Origin: Polycladomyces zharkentensis | GTDB lineage: Bacteria > Bacillota > Bacilli > Thermoactinomycetales > JIR-001 | Length of the DNA stretch: 64,000 bases | NCBI RefSeq assembly: GCF_016938855.1 | Contig: NZ_JAFHAP010000004.1 | Location: forward strand, 124,001-188,000 | Reading direction: 5' to 3' | Shown: piece after piece, positions 9,229-19,207 of the stretch | Numbering within the stretch: the first letter of the stretch is position 1 | Layout: each line of letters begins with the position of its first letter | Translations under genes and position numbers: made by a program | The notes under the pieces: generated by a model | What the model saw: the letters and a program-made list of their open reading frames with translations, nothing else | What the model was told of the DNA's origin: nothing | The model's database searches: none

Positions 9229-10488
9229 TTACACTTTCCAACTGGCCAGATACTCTTCTTGGGCTTCGGTCAGATCGTCGATTTGCACACCCAAGGATTC
9301 CAGTTTGTAACGGGCTACCTGTTCGTCCAGGTGATACGGAACGTCAATGACATGACGACCGATTTTTTCATGGTTGTCATGGACGTAAAGCAGGCACAAG
9401 GCTTGCAGGGCAAACGTCATGTCCATGATCTCCGCCGGATGTCCGTCACCTGCAACCAGGTTGACCAATCGGCCTTCCCCGAGCAGGTAGAGCTTCCGCC
9501 CGTCTTGCATCACGAATTCCTCGATGTCTTTGCGCACCACGCGCTTGCTGACCGCTTGCTCTTCCAGCGCAACTTTGTCGATCTCCACATCGAAGTGACC
9601 GGCATTGGCCAAGATGGCTCCGTTTTTCAACAGCGGATAATGATCACCGGTGATCACGGCGCGGTTGCCGGTTACCGTCACGAAGATGTCGCCGTGTTTG
9701 GCCGCTTCCATCATCGGCATCACGGTGAAGCCGTCCATATGCGCTTCAGTCGCTTTGATCGCATCCACCTCGGTGACGATCACGCGGGCACCCAACCCTT
9801 TGGCACGCATGGCCACCCCGCGGCCGCACCAGCCGTACCCCACGACGACAACGGTTTTACCGGCTACGACAAGGTTGGTTGTGCGCATGATGCCGTCCCA
9901 CACGGATTGTCCGGTACCGTACCGGTTGTCGAACAGGAATTTGGAATAAGCGTCGTTTACCGCCACCATCGGGAATTTCAACTCACCCGCTTTTTCCAAT
10001 GCGCGCAGGCGCAGGATACCGGTGGTCGTCTCTTCGCATCCACCTTTGATTTGATCGAGCAGATCCGGACGTTCGGCGTGCAGGATGCCCACCAGATCCC
10101 CGCCGTCGTCGATAATCAGATCCGGACGGGTTTCCAAGGTGCGAATCAGATGCTCCTTGTACTCTTCCGGTGTCGGGTTGTATCTGGCAAACACTTGAAT
10201 GCCCGATTCCACCAATGCCGCACACACGTCGTCCTGCGTCGACAACGGGTTGCTGCCGGTGATCGTCACTTCCGCACCGGCGTCCCGGATCACTTCCGCC
10301 AGGTTGGCCGTTTTGGCTTCCAAATGAAGCGAGATCGCCACTTTTTGACCGGCCAGCGGCTTTTCAGCGATGAATTTTTCGCGAATCCGGTTTAACACCG
10401 GCATGTGTTCACGCGCCCAATCGATTTTGAGACGACCTTGAGGCGCCAAGCTCAAATCTTTCACCATACTCGTTTCTCGTACATTCAT
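9229..10488 (-). CDS. ahcY: Adenosylhomocysteinase
   Basis: Hydrolyses S-adenosylhomocysteine to adenosine and homocysteine with NAD. 419 residues; recognisable blocks are the N-terminal [20 protein letters not shown] and NDAYSK, and the NAD-binding [13 protein letters not shown]. Many Bacillus use the Pfs/LuxS route instead. Placed between bshC and mraZ, where Bacillus has no extra gene, and has its own terminator. The start region offers two in-frame starts (10488 and 10467); 10488 follows GGAGGACTGTTTC and is preferred. Confidence 0.95.
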   Translation of the reverse strand: MNVRETSMVKDLSLAPQGRLKIDWAREHMPVLNRIREKFIAEKPLAGQKVAISLHLEAKTANLAEVIRDAGAEVTITGSNPLSTQDDVCAALVESGIQVFARYNPTPEEYKEHLIRTLETRPDLIIDDGGDLVGILHAERPDLLDQIKGGCEETTTGILRLRALEKAGELKFPMVAVNDAYSKFLFDNRYGTGQSVWDGIMRTTNLVVAGKTVVVVGYGWCGRGVAMRAKGLGARVIVTEVDAIKATEAHMDGFTVMPMMEAAKHGDIFVTVTGNRAVITGDHYPLLKNGAILANAGHFDVEIDKVALEEQAVSKRVVRKDIEEFVMQDGRKLYLLGEGRLVNLVAGDGHPAEIMDMTFALQALCLLYVHDNHEKIGRHVIDVPYHLDEQVARYKLESLGVQIDDLTEAQEEYLASWKV

Positions 10489-10731
10489 GAAACAGTCCTC
10501 CTTACATCATTCGATATGGATATATCTATGTGTCATTCAGCCGTCCCGCCTCCCATTGACCGACTTCCAGTCCGCCGTATGGTTACAAGACGGTGAAACC
10601 CTTTAACCAAGTTATGTTAATCGCTCGTATCCCGCCCCCGCTCCCCATCCCAACCTCCTGAATTGGCTCAGCCGGAAGGCGACGATTGCCAGTCACAACT
10701 GTTTGTCAACAATGTACTTGCTGTATTCCTT

Positions 10732-12366
10732 TCACAAGTATACCAGCCAATGTCGATCCGCTGCGGGGAGGGGCTGTTCCACCAGCCACTCCAACCATTC
10801 CAAACCGTATTGATTCCAGAAGTAGACGATGTTATACACCCGTTCCTGCCATTTGCCTCCGGGGAGCAACATCCGCCCCAAATGATCCCACTGACGCAGG
10901 TCGACGGCATGTCGCCGCTCCATCGCCCGGATTGTTTTCTTCTTCAGGTACTGGATCTGTTCGTGCACTTTTTTCCTGTTTTTCTCTCCCAGGGAAACCA
11001 AATCCTTTCCGAGGGAACCGATTTCTGCGATCAACGGCTCGTAGATCCGGTCGATGGCCGTTTGCACCTCAGTAAACAGCGCCTCCACATCCACTGTCTG
11101 TTGCGCGAGCAACCATGCCCGCTTTTTCTCCTCCAGATGATCGACAACGTCTTCCCACGTCAGGGAGAAACGGGACAGATATTTGGCCGACGCCCGGTCC
11201 ACCAACGTAAAGTGCCTTCTGGGCACCAACGGCGGCATTTCCATCCCGTAACGCTCAAACAGCGGCTTGAGCAATCCCCAGTAGGCGATCTCACTTGGCC
11301 CGACCACCACGGCCAGAGTGGGGAACAAAAACTCCTGCATCAACGGGCGGGTAATCACGTTGTTGCTCAATTGCTCCGGATTCGTACATGCGATATCCAA
11401 CAACGCCTCTGCCGTCCATCGATGGGCACCATCCTTGGTGACAAACTGCCCATTGTCCAGATAGAGTGCCTCCCGGTTTCCGTTCACGTGCAAAAACAGA
11501 TGAGCTTGATTGCCATTGACATCCACTTGTGACGGATAACCGGCAGCTTCAACGGCCTCTTTCTGGCGCCAGGCGGTGACGGCCAACCCCTCCCGATCCC
11601 GGATCAACTCTTCAAAAAACGGCTTTTCCAATCGCCGGAGTCCGGGGTCGGCTGAATCGACGAGCAACAATCCCCACCGTCCGAACAGTTCATGCATCAA
11701 TCTGGCAAAATACCGGCTCCATTGGACCCGGTTACCGTCCAACCGATGCAAACGGGACAATACCTCCCGTTTGTACTCGGTGTCAGGAAGCAAGCGGGAC
11801 AGTTGGTCCAACCATTCCCGCAATGCGGCGCCCTCAATCTCGATCCGTCCGACGGACGGCCGCCCTTCCACGGAAACGTGCAACCGGTGTCTCCGGTAGG
11901 GATGGTGCTCATCCAGCGAAGGGAGAGTAATGTGATCCACTTCATTCACGTCGTGGTCTTCTCCGGCTATCCAAAAAACAGGGATCACGGGTCGCCCCAA
12001 ACGTTCTTCCTCCTGTCGGGCCAGTTGAATCAACGTGACCGCCTTGTAAATCGTATACAACGGTCCCGTCAACAGGCCGGCCTGCTGGCCACCGATCACC
12101 ACCAGGCTGTCAGGATCGGTCAACCGTTTCCAGTTTCGTTCCACAGCCGGATGGATCTCCTCATCCCCGTGATACGACCGCAGCACATCGACCAACGCTT
12201 GCCGCGAAACCGGCCGCGAACGGCTCAATATCCGTTCTGCCCGCAAGCGAAATGATGATTCCGCAAAGGGGTCATACCCGTAGAAAGGGCGAACGGAAGG
12301 AGAACATTTCATATAATCTGCCACCATTGGGTGATCCGGCTTAAACTGGATGCCTTGCGTTCTCAT
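10732..12366 (-). CDS. bshC: Bacillithiol biosynthesis cysteine-adding enzyme
   Basis: Putative cysteine ligase for the last step of bacillithiol synthesis (cysteine onto glucosaminyl malate). 544 residues, starting MRTQGIQFKPDHP; the hallmark GGQQAGLLTGPLYTIYKA is at about 96-113, and FWIAGEDHD follows. Start at 12366 has AGGGGTATCGA in front; an upstream ATG at 12435 has no ribosome binding site. The bshC-mraZ neighbourhood matches B. subtilis yllA-yllB, with ahcY inserted here. Confidence 0.93.
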   Translation of the reverse strand: MRTQGIQFKPDHPMVADYMKCSPSVRPFYGYDPFAESSFRLRAERILSRSRPVSRQALVDVLRSYHGDEEIHPAVERNWKRLTDPDSLVVIGGQQAGLLTGPLYTIYKAVTLIQLARQEEERLGRPVIPVFWIAGEDHDVNEVDHITLPSLDEHHPYRRHRLHVSVEGRPSVGRIEIEGAALREWLDQLSRLLPDTEYKREVLSRLHRLDGNRVQWSRYFARLMHELFGRWGLLLVDSADPGLRRLEKPFFEELIRDREGLAVTAWRQKEAVEAAGYPSQVDVNGNQAHLFLHVNGNREALYLDNGQFVTKDGAHRWTAEALLDIACTNPEQLSNNVITRPLMQEFLFPTLAVVVGPSEIAYWGLLKPLFERYGMEMPPLVPRRHFTLVDRASAKYLSRFSLTWEDVVDHLEEKKRAWLLAQQTVDVEALFTEVQTAIDRIYEPLIAEIGSLGKDLVSLGEKNRKKVHEQIQYLKKKTIRAMERRHAVDLRQWDHLGRMLLPGGKWQERVYNIVYFWNQYGLEWLEWLVEQPLPAADRHWLVYL

Positions 12367-12441
12367 TCGATACCCCTTTTCTCTCCTTTGACTGCTTCCA
12401 AGTATATCACGAATGCTGCTGCCGGTAACCACCATCCGTGA

Positions 12442-13830
12442 TCAACCGGCCGATTTCGTCCGCTCTTCCGGCTTTCGGGGCAGAAGAAAGGTGGACAAAA
12501 AACCGATCGCCGAAACACCTGCCGCCAACTCCATCGCACGCGGATAGTGCGGATACAACGATCCGATATGACGGTACCAGATGTCCGGATCCACCGGCCC
12601 CAACACATACGCCAGTGCAATCAAACCCAGTGCCCCACCCGCTGCACGCGACATGCCGGCGGCGACCAATCCGACCCGAACTTGCCGCGAGGGCAGCCAT
12701 TGCAACAACAACAGGTGAAGCGGCGCACTCAGCGTGAACCCCAACCCCGCCCCCCAACACACCAGTGCGACCCATACCGTCCACGGTGCCAGGATGCGGG
12801 CCAGCAACCAATCGGCGATAAACAACAGCACGAATCCCAACGTAAAATTGGCATGGCATCCTTTGCGGGATACCCACCAGCGCGACAACGGCACGGAGCC
12901 GCTGGCGGAAGCCGCGATCAACGCCAAGCTCCACCCTTCTGCATTCCCGATTTGCGGCATCAAAAAACCTATCCATCCCGGAATCAACACCACGGATGAC
13001 CAACAGAAGCCCGTCAGAAAGACGAACACATGAAACAGCAACAATCGGCGATCCTGCCAGATCGTCGGTGTAAAAAACGGTGCCCCGACCTGCTTCTCCA
13101 CCATAAACAGCGGGACCACCATCCCCAACGCCATGATCCACAGCGGCAACACCTGAGGCGCGATGACCGCCTGCCAACCTTCATCCGGGTTCATCATCGC
13201 CATGGCCGCCATCGCAAAAAACAGCATCAATCCGAAAAAGGTGACACCGATGATATCCAACGGTTGCGAATGTCGACCGTATCCCGGTGCGGATCGCGGA
13301 GCCGCCCAAAACAGTGTGATCACCAGCGGAATGGGCAGAATAAACAGCCACCGCCAGTGAAAAATGCTGGCCGTCCACCCGGATAAGAGGGGCAGGACAA
13401 CCAGCACGCCCGCCAACAGCAAAGTGAGTCCGATGCGGATATACGGACGGCTTTTTTGCATCCACCGCCGGATCGCAACAGCAAACAGAGGAACCATGCC
13501 ACCCGATCCCAACGCTTGCAGCATGCGCCCGGTCAAGAGCAAAAACCAAGACGAGCTTATGCTCACGACGAACGAACCGACCGCGTACAAAAACAGGGCC
13601 AACAGCCACAGACGCTCACGCGTCTGACGAACGGGCCACAGTTCCATCACCGGCAATGCAATGGAAAACACAGCCAAATATACAGCGACCATCCATACAG
13701 CCCACCGGGGTGTCAGATCAAAGTCGGCCGCGATAGACGATAGTACGGGTGTCACGATCTCAATGTCCAGTGTGCTAAGGAAGATCGCGATCACATATGT
13801 ATCCACGATGCGCGTTTTCGCTGTCGGCAT
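12442..13830 (-). CDS. Major facilitator superfamily transporter (drug efflux type)
   Basis: 462 residues with repeated hydrophobic segments. The first helix contains STLDIEIVTPVLSSIA, similar to motif D1 of DHA2-type efflux proteins, and LLLTGRMLQALGSGGMVPL resembles motif C. Substrate cannot be told from sequence. It is not part of the Bacillus ylb-mra order, so it is likely a lineage-specific insertion between panE and bshC. Confidence 0.8.
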   Translation of the reverse strand: MPTAKTRIVDTYVIAIFLSTLDIEIVTPVLSSIAADFDLTPRWAVWMVAVYLAVFSIALPVMELWPVRQTRERLWLLALFLYAVGSFVVSISSSWFLLLTGRMLQALGSGGMVPLFAVAIRRWMQKSRPYIRIGLTLLLAGVLVVLPLLSGWTASIFHWRWLFILPIPLVITLFWAAPRSAPGYGRHSQPLDIIGVTFFGLMLFFAMAAMAMMNPDEGWQAVIAPQVLPLWIMALGMVVPLFMVEKQVGAPFFTPTIWQDRRLLLFHVFVFLTGFCWSSVVLIPGWIGFLMPQIGNAEGWSLALIAASASGSVPLSRWWVSRKGCHANFTLGFVLLFIADWLLARILAPWTVWVALVCWGAGLGFTLSAPLHLLLLQWLPSRQVRVGLVAAGMSRAAGGALGLIALAYVLGPVDPDIWYRHIGSLYPHYPRAMELAAGVSAIGFLSTFLLPRKPEERTKSAG

Positions 13831-14073
13831 GGTGAAGATCGCCCCCTGTGTTGCCCCTGCCGATCCCCAACTTCCTTATATTGAAATGAATGTTCGCTCT
13901 CATTTGATGACTTGATGATGCCAGAGTTGTGTACAGTCTGATGGGATTGCCCTTGCATCCGGTTTCCGCGATCCTCCACACCTTTTTTCGGGTGGATTGA
14001 GGTATTTTGACTGCATTATCCATTTCTTATGATATCATACGATGAATGGAAATGGAAAATCGATATCGGGCCG

Positions 14074-15006
14074 CTATCGACGGTTTATTGCTTCTTTGGC
14101 ATGGACCAATCGCATCAGGGTTTCATGAATGGGTGTCTGGATCCCGCGGGCTTTTCCTTCCTTGACGATCCCCCCGTTGATCCAGTCCACCTCCGTCATA
14201 TGCCCCCGCATCAAATCCTGATACATCGAGGAACGGTTGGTGGCTGTCTTTTCACAAACCTCCGCTACCTCATGAAAAACATCGTCAGCCTCCCACCGAT
14301 ACCCCATCGCCCGCACAACCGCAACACCCTCCTCCAGCGCAGCCCGGATCAACGCCCTGGCGTCCGGCAAACGGAACAGTTCACCGTTTTCCACTTCCAG
14401 CAAAGCTGTCAACGGATTGATCACACTGTTGATCATTAATTTCTTCCATATGCGGGGTTGAATATCAGCCTCCAACACAACCGGACACCACCGGTGATCC
14501 ACCTGAGCGATGAGCGACCGCAACAAAGCCGGATGGTCCTCTTGTTTTCCCAGAAGCGGTCCGATCCACGTCTGCCCGGCGCCGGTATGACGGACAGTTG
14601 TCATATCCTCTCGCCAAGCTCCTTCGGTGGTAACTGCTCCATAAACCGGTTGGGTATGACGGGTTTTCTTCACGACGGCGTCGTGGCCCACACCGTTCTG
14701 CCAGCAGACGATCACCCCATCCTGTGCGCAGACGGACAGTGCCTGATAAAATGCCGAGGTGAAATCGCGTTGTTTTACCATTAACATGATGACATCAAAC
14801 GAGGCGGTCACTCTGTCTGATTCCACCGCCTGCACCGGCATCCGCCGTGCCTTTCCGTCCAGTCCGATGACACGAATTCCTTCACTTCGGACAGCATCGG
14901 CCTGTTTCCGTGTTCGCGTCACCAATACCGTCTCCGAATACAATGCAGCCAGTCGCGCCGCCCACAACAGCCCCAACGCCCCGCCACCCCACACGCCGAT
15001 GCGCAT
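14074..15006 (-). CDS. panE: 2-dehydropantoate 2-reductase family (PanE/YlbQ)
   Basis: NADPH-dependent ketopantoate reductase type protein, 310 residues. Rossmann motif VWGGGALGLLWAARL at residues 5-19, and the C-terminal signature SSMYQDLMRG with TEVDWINGG. The lysine in RIWKKLMINS matches the catalytic Lys position. Position between ylbP and bshC corresponds to B. subtilis ylbQ. Start follows GGAGGGGAGGGC. Confidence 0.88.
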   Translation of the reverse strand: MRIGVWGGGALGLLWAARLAALYSETVLVTRTRKQADAVRSEGIRVIGLDGKARRMPVQAVESDRVTASFDVIMLMVKQRDFTSAFYQALSVCAQDGVIVCWQNGVGHDAVVKKTRHTQPVYGAVTTEGAWREDMTTVRHTGAGQTWIGPLLGKQEDHPALLRSLIAQVDHRWCPVVLEADIQPRIWKKLMINSVINPLTALLEVENGELFRLPDARALIRAALEEGVAVVRAMGYRWEADDVFHEVAEVCEKTATNRSSMYQDLMRGHMTEVDWINGGIVKEGKARGIQTPIHETLMRLVHAKEAINRR

Positions 15007-15176
15007 GCCCTCCCCTCCTTTCGATTAACCGATTGATTCACGGAAGACTGAAGACGCATCACCGTCTCCCTTTTCCCCCGCATCTCCGCCAATCATTATT
15101 TTTTCATTTTACTATCAGGGAACATGCTTGACCATCCTACTCAATGTCTAATTTCTCCAGCCGTGATGGGGACCAC

Positions 15177-15203
15177 AAAAAAAGCCGCCCAAACCTAGGG
15201 CGG
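15177..15203 (-). terminator. Intrinsic terminator of the yngE operon
   Basis: Minus strand: CCGCCC / GGGCGG stem followed by CTTTTTTT. It lies about 200 nt beyond the yngE stop, with the M repeat in between. Confidence 0.85.
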
Positions 15204-15300
15204 ACAGGAGTAACAAAATCTGCAGGCTCCGATCCCGTCTCCGCTTCGTAGCAACACAGCTAGAATGTGTCTGGTCAATCCGTTAGGGGGCAACGCTTTC

Positions 15301-15369
15301 CAAATGAGCGACCTTTGAGCCCGAAAGAGAGCGAGAGGGAAAACGGTACACCCAGAGTTGTGAGTGGTT
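15301..15369 (-). repeat. M-family dispersed repeat, copy 1
   Basis: Read on the minus strand: CCGTTTTCCCTCTCGCTC, then GGGCTCAAAGGTCGCTC. These blocks also occur at 63103-63158, and partly at 57084-57152 and 34318-34374. Located in the 3' flank of yngE, upstream of its terminator. Confidence 0.75.
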
Positions 15370-15405
15370 AAAATCCCACCTCTCTGATGGACGTATTCCA
15401 AACGT

Positions 15406-16941
15406 TTATACCGGATAAACCGGGTGCTTGCGTTCGCTGAACGTCATTTCCTTATCAGCGTACGCTTCCAAACGGTCGATCAACTCCTCACGCAATCGGT
15501 CCGGTTCGATGATGCCGTCGATGATCAATTCGGAAGCCAAGCGGTAGATGTCGATGTCCTTCTTGTACTCTTCCCGTTTCTGCATGATGAATCGGGTCCG
15601 CTCCGGCTCCTCCAATTCGGCGATCTTGTTGCTGTACACCGCATTGACCGCCGCTTCCGGACCCATTACCGCGATCTGTGCAGTGGGAAGGGCCAGACAG
15701 CAATCCGGCTCAAAAGCGGGACCTGCCATCGCGTATAAACCGGCACCGTAGGCCTTGCGCACAATGATCGAAATTTTCGGCACAGTCGCTTCCGACATTG
15801 CCGCGATCATTTTGGCTCCGTGACGGATGATACCGGCCCGTTCCACCTGTGTGCCGATCATAAATCCGGGGACATCAGCCAGAAAGACAAGCGGGATGTG
15901 AAATGCGTCGCACAGCGTGATGAACCGCGCCGCTTTATCGGCCGAATCAACGAACAACACACCGCCTTTGACCTTGGATTGGTTGGCGACGATGCCCACG
16001 ACACGACCGTTGATACGCGCAAATCCGGTGATCAGTTCCCGGGCGAACAGCTTTTTCATCTCGAAAAACGAATCCTCATCCACGAGGGTTTCAATCAGCT
16101 CCATCATATCAAACGGTGTGTTTTGGTTATCGGGTACAATCTCGGATACCGGCCGACCTTTCCCGGAAGGAGATTTCGGTTGGGCCGCCGGCGGTTTTTG
16201 CGTATAATTGGCCGGGAAATAGCTCAGATAGCGACGAGCCGCCGCGATGGCTTCCGCTTCATCGGCGGCCAATACATCTCCGCAACCGCTGACGGTGCAG
16301 TGCATCCGGGCGCCGCCCATTTCTTCCAACGTCACTTTCTCTCCGATTACCATTTCGGCCATCCGCGGCGAACCCAGATACATGCTGGCGTTTTGATCGA
16401 CCATGATCACCACGTCGCAAAATGCCGGGATATACGCTCCCCCTGCGGCAGACGGACCGAACAGAACGCAGACTTGCGGAATCTTTCCTGACAGTTTCAC
16501 CTGGTTGTAAAAGATCCGGCCCGCTCCCCTCCTGCCCGGAAACATCTCGATCTGGTCGGTGATCCGGGCGCCGGCGGAATCGACCAGGTAAATCATCGGG
16601 ATGCGCAACCGTTCGGCAGTTTCCTGGATGCGGATGATTTTTTCCACCGTGCGGGCGCCCCATGACCCGGCCTTTACCGTGGCGTCATTGGCCATCACGC
16701 AAACCCTTTGACCGTTCACCTTGCCGATTACCGTCACCACGCCGTCGGCAGGAAGCGATTCGTCCAGGCAATTGGCAAACAATCCGTCTTCCAGCTGAAA
16801 ATCGTCGTCAAACAGCAACTCCAACCGTTTACGGACAAACAGTTTGTTTTGCCGGGACAGTCTTTCGTGATATTTGGCGGCGCCTCCCTGTTTGATCTTC
16901 TCCGCACGCTGTGCCAGCGTCTCCACCGTGGTCGTTTGCAT
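15406..16941 (-). CDS. yngE: Acyl-CoA carboxylase, carboxyltransferase subunit (YngE-like)
   Basis: 511-residue biotin-dependent carboxyltransferase of the propionyl/methylcrotonyl-CoA carboxylase beta family. Shows GSAGARITDQ-like LVDSAGARITDQ, GPSAAGGAYIPAFCD and a C-terminal AYGAGLYAMAG acyl-CoA binding region. With biotin carboxylase (19204), biotin carrier (18995), enoyl-CoA hydratase (16972) and HMG-CoA lyase (17748) it forms a B. subtilis yngHGFE-like operon; in leucine breakdown it would carboxylate 3-methylcrotonyl-CoA. Last gene of the operon. Substrate not proven. Confidence 0.88.
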   Translation of the reverse strand: MQTTTVETLAQRAEKIKQGGAAKYHERLSRQNKLFVRKRLELLFDDDFQLEDGLFANCLDESLPADGVVTVIGKVNGQRVCVMANDATVKAGSWGARTVEKIIRIQETAERLRIPMIYLVDSAGARITDQIEMFPGRRGAGRIFYNQVKLSGKIPQVCVLFGPSAAGGAYIPAFCDVVIMVDQNASMYLGSPRMAEMVIGEKVTLEEMGGARMHCTVSGCGDVLAADEAEAIAAARRYLSYFPANYTQKPPAAQPKSPSGKGRPVSEIVPDNQNTPFDMMELIETLVDEDSFFEMKKLFARELITGFARINGRVVGIVANQSKVKGGVLFVDSADKAARFITLCDAFHIPLVFLADVPGFMIGTQVERAGIIRHGAKMIAAMSEATVPKISIIVRKAYGAGLYAMAGPAFEPDCCLALPTAQIAVMGPEAAVNAVYSNKIAELEEPERTRFIMQKREEYKKDIDIYRLASELIIDGIIEPDRLREELIDRLEAYADKEMTFSERKHPVYPV

Positions 16942-16971
16942 CGTATGGTTCCTCCTCCCAACGACGAGAGA

Positions 16972-17748
16972 TTACTCACCCAGATAAATGGGCTTTCTTT
17001 TTTCTTTGAAAGCCTGCAGACCCTCCAACCGGTCTTTGGTCGGGATCAGCACTTCGTACGCTTTGGTTTCGAAGGCCAATCCGGACGCCAAATCCATCTC
17101 GAAACCGTAATCGATCGCCATTTTCGCCTGCGCCAAGGCCAGCGGCGCTTGTTGGTTGATTTTCTCGGCCATCTCCAAAGCTGCCGACAACGTATTCCCT
17201 TTTTCAACTACCCGATTGACGAGACCGATCGCTTCCGCTTCCTTTGCCGAAATCCGGCTGGCCGTGAAGATCAACTCTTTGGCTTTGGCCTTGCCCACAA
17301 TGCGTGGCAGTCGCTGTGTTCCGCCCGCGCCCGGGATGATCCCGAGAGAGGTCTCCGTCAAACCGAACACAGCCCTCTCGTCCGCCACACGGAGGTCACA
17401 CGCCAGTGCCAACTCCATCCCACCGCCCAGCGCCACTCCGTTCACTGCGGCGATTACCGGCTTGGGCAGTCGTTCCACCATCAGAAATGTCTCACGAATC
17501 AGATGAATGTAACGCCGAACCTGATCTTCCGACATCGTGCGCCGTTCTTTCAGATCCGCACCGGAACAGAAGGCTTTCTCCCCCGCCCCGGTGATCACCA
17601 CCACGCGAGTGGCTTTGGAATGATGCAACTCCTGGAGAATCCGGTTCAGCTCCTGCAATGTCGGATAGTTCAGCGCGTTGTACACTTCGGGTCGATTCAG
17701 CGTCAAAACGGAGATGCCTTCTCTCCGTTCCCACTCGACCAGGCTCAT
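16972..17748 (-). CDS. yngF: Enoyl-CoA hydratase/isomerase (YngF-like, methylglutaconyl-CoA hydratase)
   Basis: 258-residue crotonase. Oxyanion-hole segments AFCSGADLKE and NGVALGGGMELALACD are visible, with the catalytic-region glutamates in LTETSLGIIPGAGGTQRL. The ATG at 17748 overlaps the yngG stop (TGATG) and follows AAGGGGGAAGCG, so translation is coupled. In the leucine pathway it would hydrate 3-methylglutaconyl-CoA to HMG-CoA, between the carboxylase and the lyase encoded on either side. Confidence 0.9.
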   Translation of the reverse strand: MSLVEWERREGISVLTLNRPEVYNALNYPTLQELNRILQELHHSKATRVVVITGAGEKAFCSGADLKERRTMSEDQVRRYIHLIRETFLMVERLPKPVIAAVNGVALGGGMELALACDLRVADERAVFGLTETSLGIIPGAGGTQRLPRIVGKAKAKELIFTASRISAKEAEAIGLVNRVVEKGNTLSAALEMAEKINQQAPLALAQAKMAIDYGFEMDLASGLAFETKAYEVLIPTKDRLEGLQAFKEKRKPIYLGE

Positions 17749-18665
17749 CACGCTTCCCCCTTCCCTGCCGACGACCACTCTGCGATCACGCTCTGCAACA
17801 CCTTGGAGGACAATGGTCGACCCATCTCTTTTTGCACGTCAATACTGACCCGACAGAGCGCTTCCAGGTCGATGCCCGTTTCGATGCCTTCTTGTTCCAA
17901 AAAATATACCAAATCTTCCGTGGCCACATTTCCCGACGCTCCCGGCGCATACGGGCAGCCTCCCAGACCGCCGAACGCACTATCCAAGGTGCGGATTCCC
18001 ATTTCAAGCGACACGTACGCATTGATCAGTGCCGTTCCCCGCGTGTCGTGATAATGCCCCGCCAAGCGTTCCGCCGGGATGTGCCGGAGCAGGACTTCCA
18101 ACGTTTCTTTCACCTTTTTGGGTGTGGCCACCCCGATCGTGTCTCCGAGGGAGATTTCGTAGACTCCCATTTCGAGCAGGCGTTCGCACACCCGCACCAC
18201 TTGCGAAACCGGGACGTCACCCTCGTAGGGACACCCGAACACCGTTGACACATACCCCCGCACCCGCTTGCCCGCCGCTTGGGCCCGTTCCACCACTTCC
18301 GCCAGCACCGGGTAGGTTTCGTCAATCGATTTGTTGATGTTTTTCCGGTTGTGGGTTTCACTGGCGGAGAGAAAAACGGCATATTCGTCGATCGGGGTGG
18401 TCAAAGCCCGTTCCAAGCCTTTGACGTTGGGAATCAGCGCACGGTACCGAACGTCTCGTCCCCTCGGCAGACGGGATGCCAACTCCGCCGCATCGGCCAT
18501 TTGGGGAATCCAGCGGGGATGAACGAATGAAGTGGCTTCAATTTCCTTGACCCCCGCCCGGATCAACCCCTCGGCGATGCGGCACTTCACGTCGACGGAC
18601 AGCATGACCGATTCATTTTGCAGTCCGTCCCGCAGCCCCACTTCCACGATGGTCACCCGTGTCAC
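17748..18665 (-). CDS. yngG: Hydroxymethylglutaryl-CoA lyase (YngG-like)
   Basis: Splits HMG-CoA into acetyl-CoA and acetoacetate. About 305 residues, a DRE-TIM barrel: metal-binding VEVGLRDGLQNE at the start, GDTIGVATP in the middle, and the catalytic-cysteine signature GGLGGCPYAPGASGN. The start is a GTG at 18665 with GGGAGGTGATCCC in front; the ATG at 18698 lies too far upstream and its frame adds only the ribosome binding site. Separated from the biotin carrier gene by a 329 bp repeat-containing gap. Confidence 0.93.
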   Translation of the reverse strand: MTRVTIVEVGLRDGLQNESVMLSVDVKCRIAEGLIRAGVKEIEATSFVHPRWIPQMADAAELASRLPRGRDVRYRALIPNVKGLERALTTPIDEYAVFLSASETHNRKNINKSIDETYPVLAEVVERAQAAGKRVRGYVSTVFGCPYEGDVPVSQVVRVCERLLEMGVYEISLGDTIGVATPKKVKETLEVLLRHIPAERLAGHYHDTRGTALINAYVSLEMGIRTLDSAFGGLGGCPYAPGASGNVATEDLVYFLEQEGIETGIDLEALCRVSIDVQKEMGRPLSSKVLQSVIAEWSSAGKGEA

Positions 18666-18994
18666 GGGATCACCTCCCATTCCCTGAACCCAGGACATGT
18701 GTGAATATTGGTTCCAAAAAGCACCTCCTCCAAGTCTGCTGACAAAGTTCCGCAGACAGCCGCCTCTTTCCTACAGCCCGTACCTTAAACTCAGGACACG
18801 GGCAAAGTACGCTCCGCGGAAATGATCCACGAATATGGCGCTTTCCGAATCGTTTCCCGGAAAGAACCGGGCAGTCGCTTGTCTGGAAACGTTGCCGCCT
18901 GGCCGAATAACCGGGACAGGCCAGAGTCGCTCGAGACAGGTATCTCGTAGAAAATCTGATATCTCTCGCATCGATAATGACCAAGCGCCCCCGG
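18666..18994. other. Intra-operon gap with an M-end-like sequence
   Basis: No gene. At 18738 the sequence TCTGCTGACAAAG matches the left end of the M elements at 49281 and 63060. A hairpin GCCCGTACC ... GGACACGGGC follows, then a segment resembling one at 30240-30275. It interrupts a metabolic operon, so either read-through or a second promoter must serve yngGFE. Confidence 0.5.
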
Positions 18995-19207
18995 TCACTC
19001 CAGCTCTACCAACACATCTCCTTCGCCCACAAAGGAGCCGATCTCCACGGGAACGGATTTCACTTTCCCGTCGGCTTCGGCTGCAATCGGGATCTCCATT
19101 TTCATCGATTCCAGAATGACGACGTCCTGACCCGATTTCACTTCGTCCCCCGGTTTCACCAATACCTGCAATACGGTCCCCGCCATGTTCGCCTGAATCG
19201 TTTTCAT
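18995..19207 (-). CDS. yngHB: Biotin carboxyl carrier protein, short (YngHB-like)
   Basis: 70-residue biotinyl domain with the biotinylation motif ESMKME (Lys near residue 36) and the surrounding beta-barrel pattern GTVLQVLVKPGDEV and FVGEGDVLVELE. Carries CO2 from the biotin carboxylase to the carboxyltransferase. The ATG overlaps the stop of the carboxylase gene by 4 nt. Confidence 0.94.
   Translation of the reverse strand: MKTIQANMAGTVLQVLVKPGDEVKSGQDVVILESMKMEIPIAAEADGKVKSVPVEIGSFVGEGDVLVELE

Larger units (their letters stand above)
15007..15405. other. Intergenic region with M repeat and terminator
   Basis: No gene seen. From right to left along minus-strand transcription it holds the yngE 3' flank, an M-family repeat (15301-15369), an uncharacterised stretch, and the terminator at 15177-15203. 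The left part also contains the upstream region of panE. Confidence 0.6.

Noticed and set aside
10489-10731. Possible SAH or SAM riboswitch upstream of ahcY
   Set aside because: The leader has short hairpin potential but none of the sequence landmarks of SAM-I, SAM-II or SAH motifs that I could recognise.
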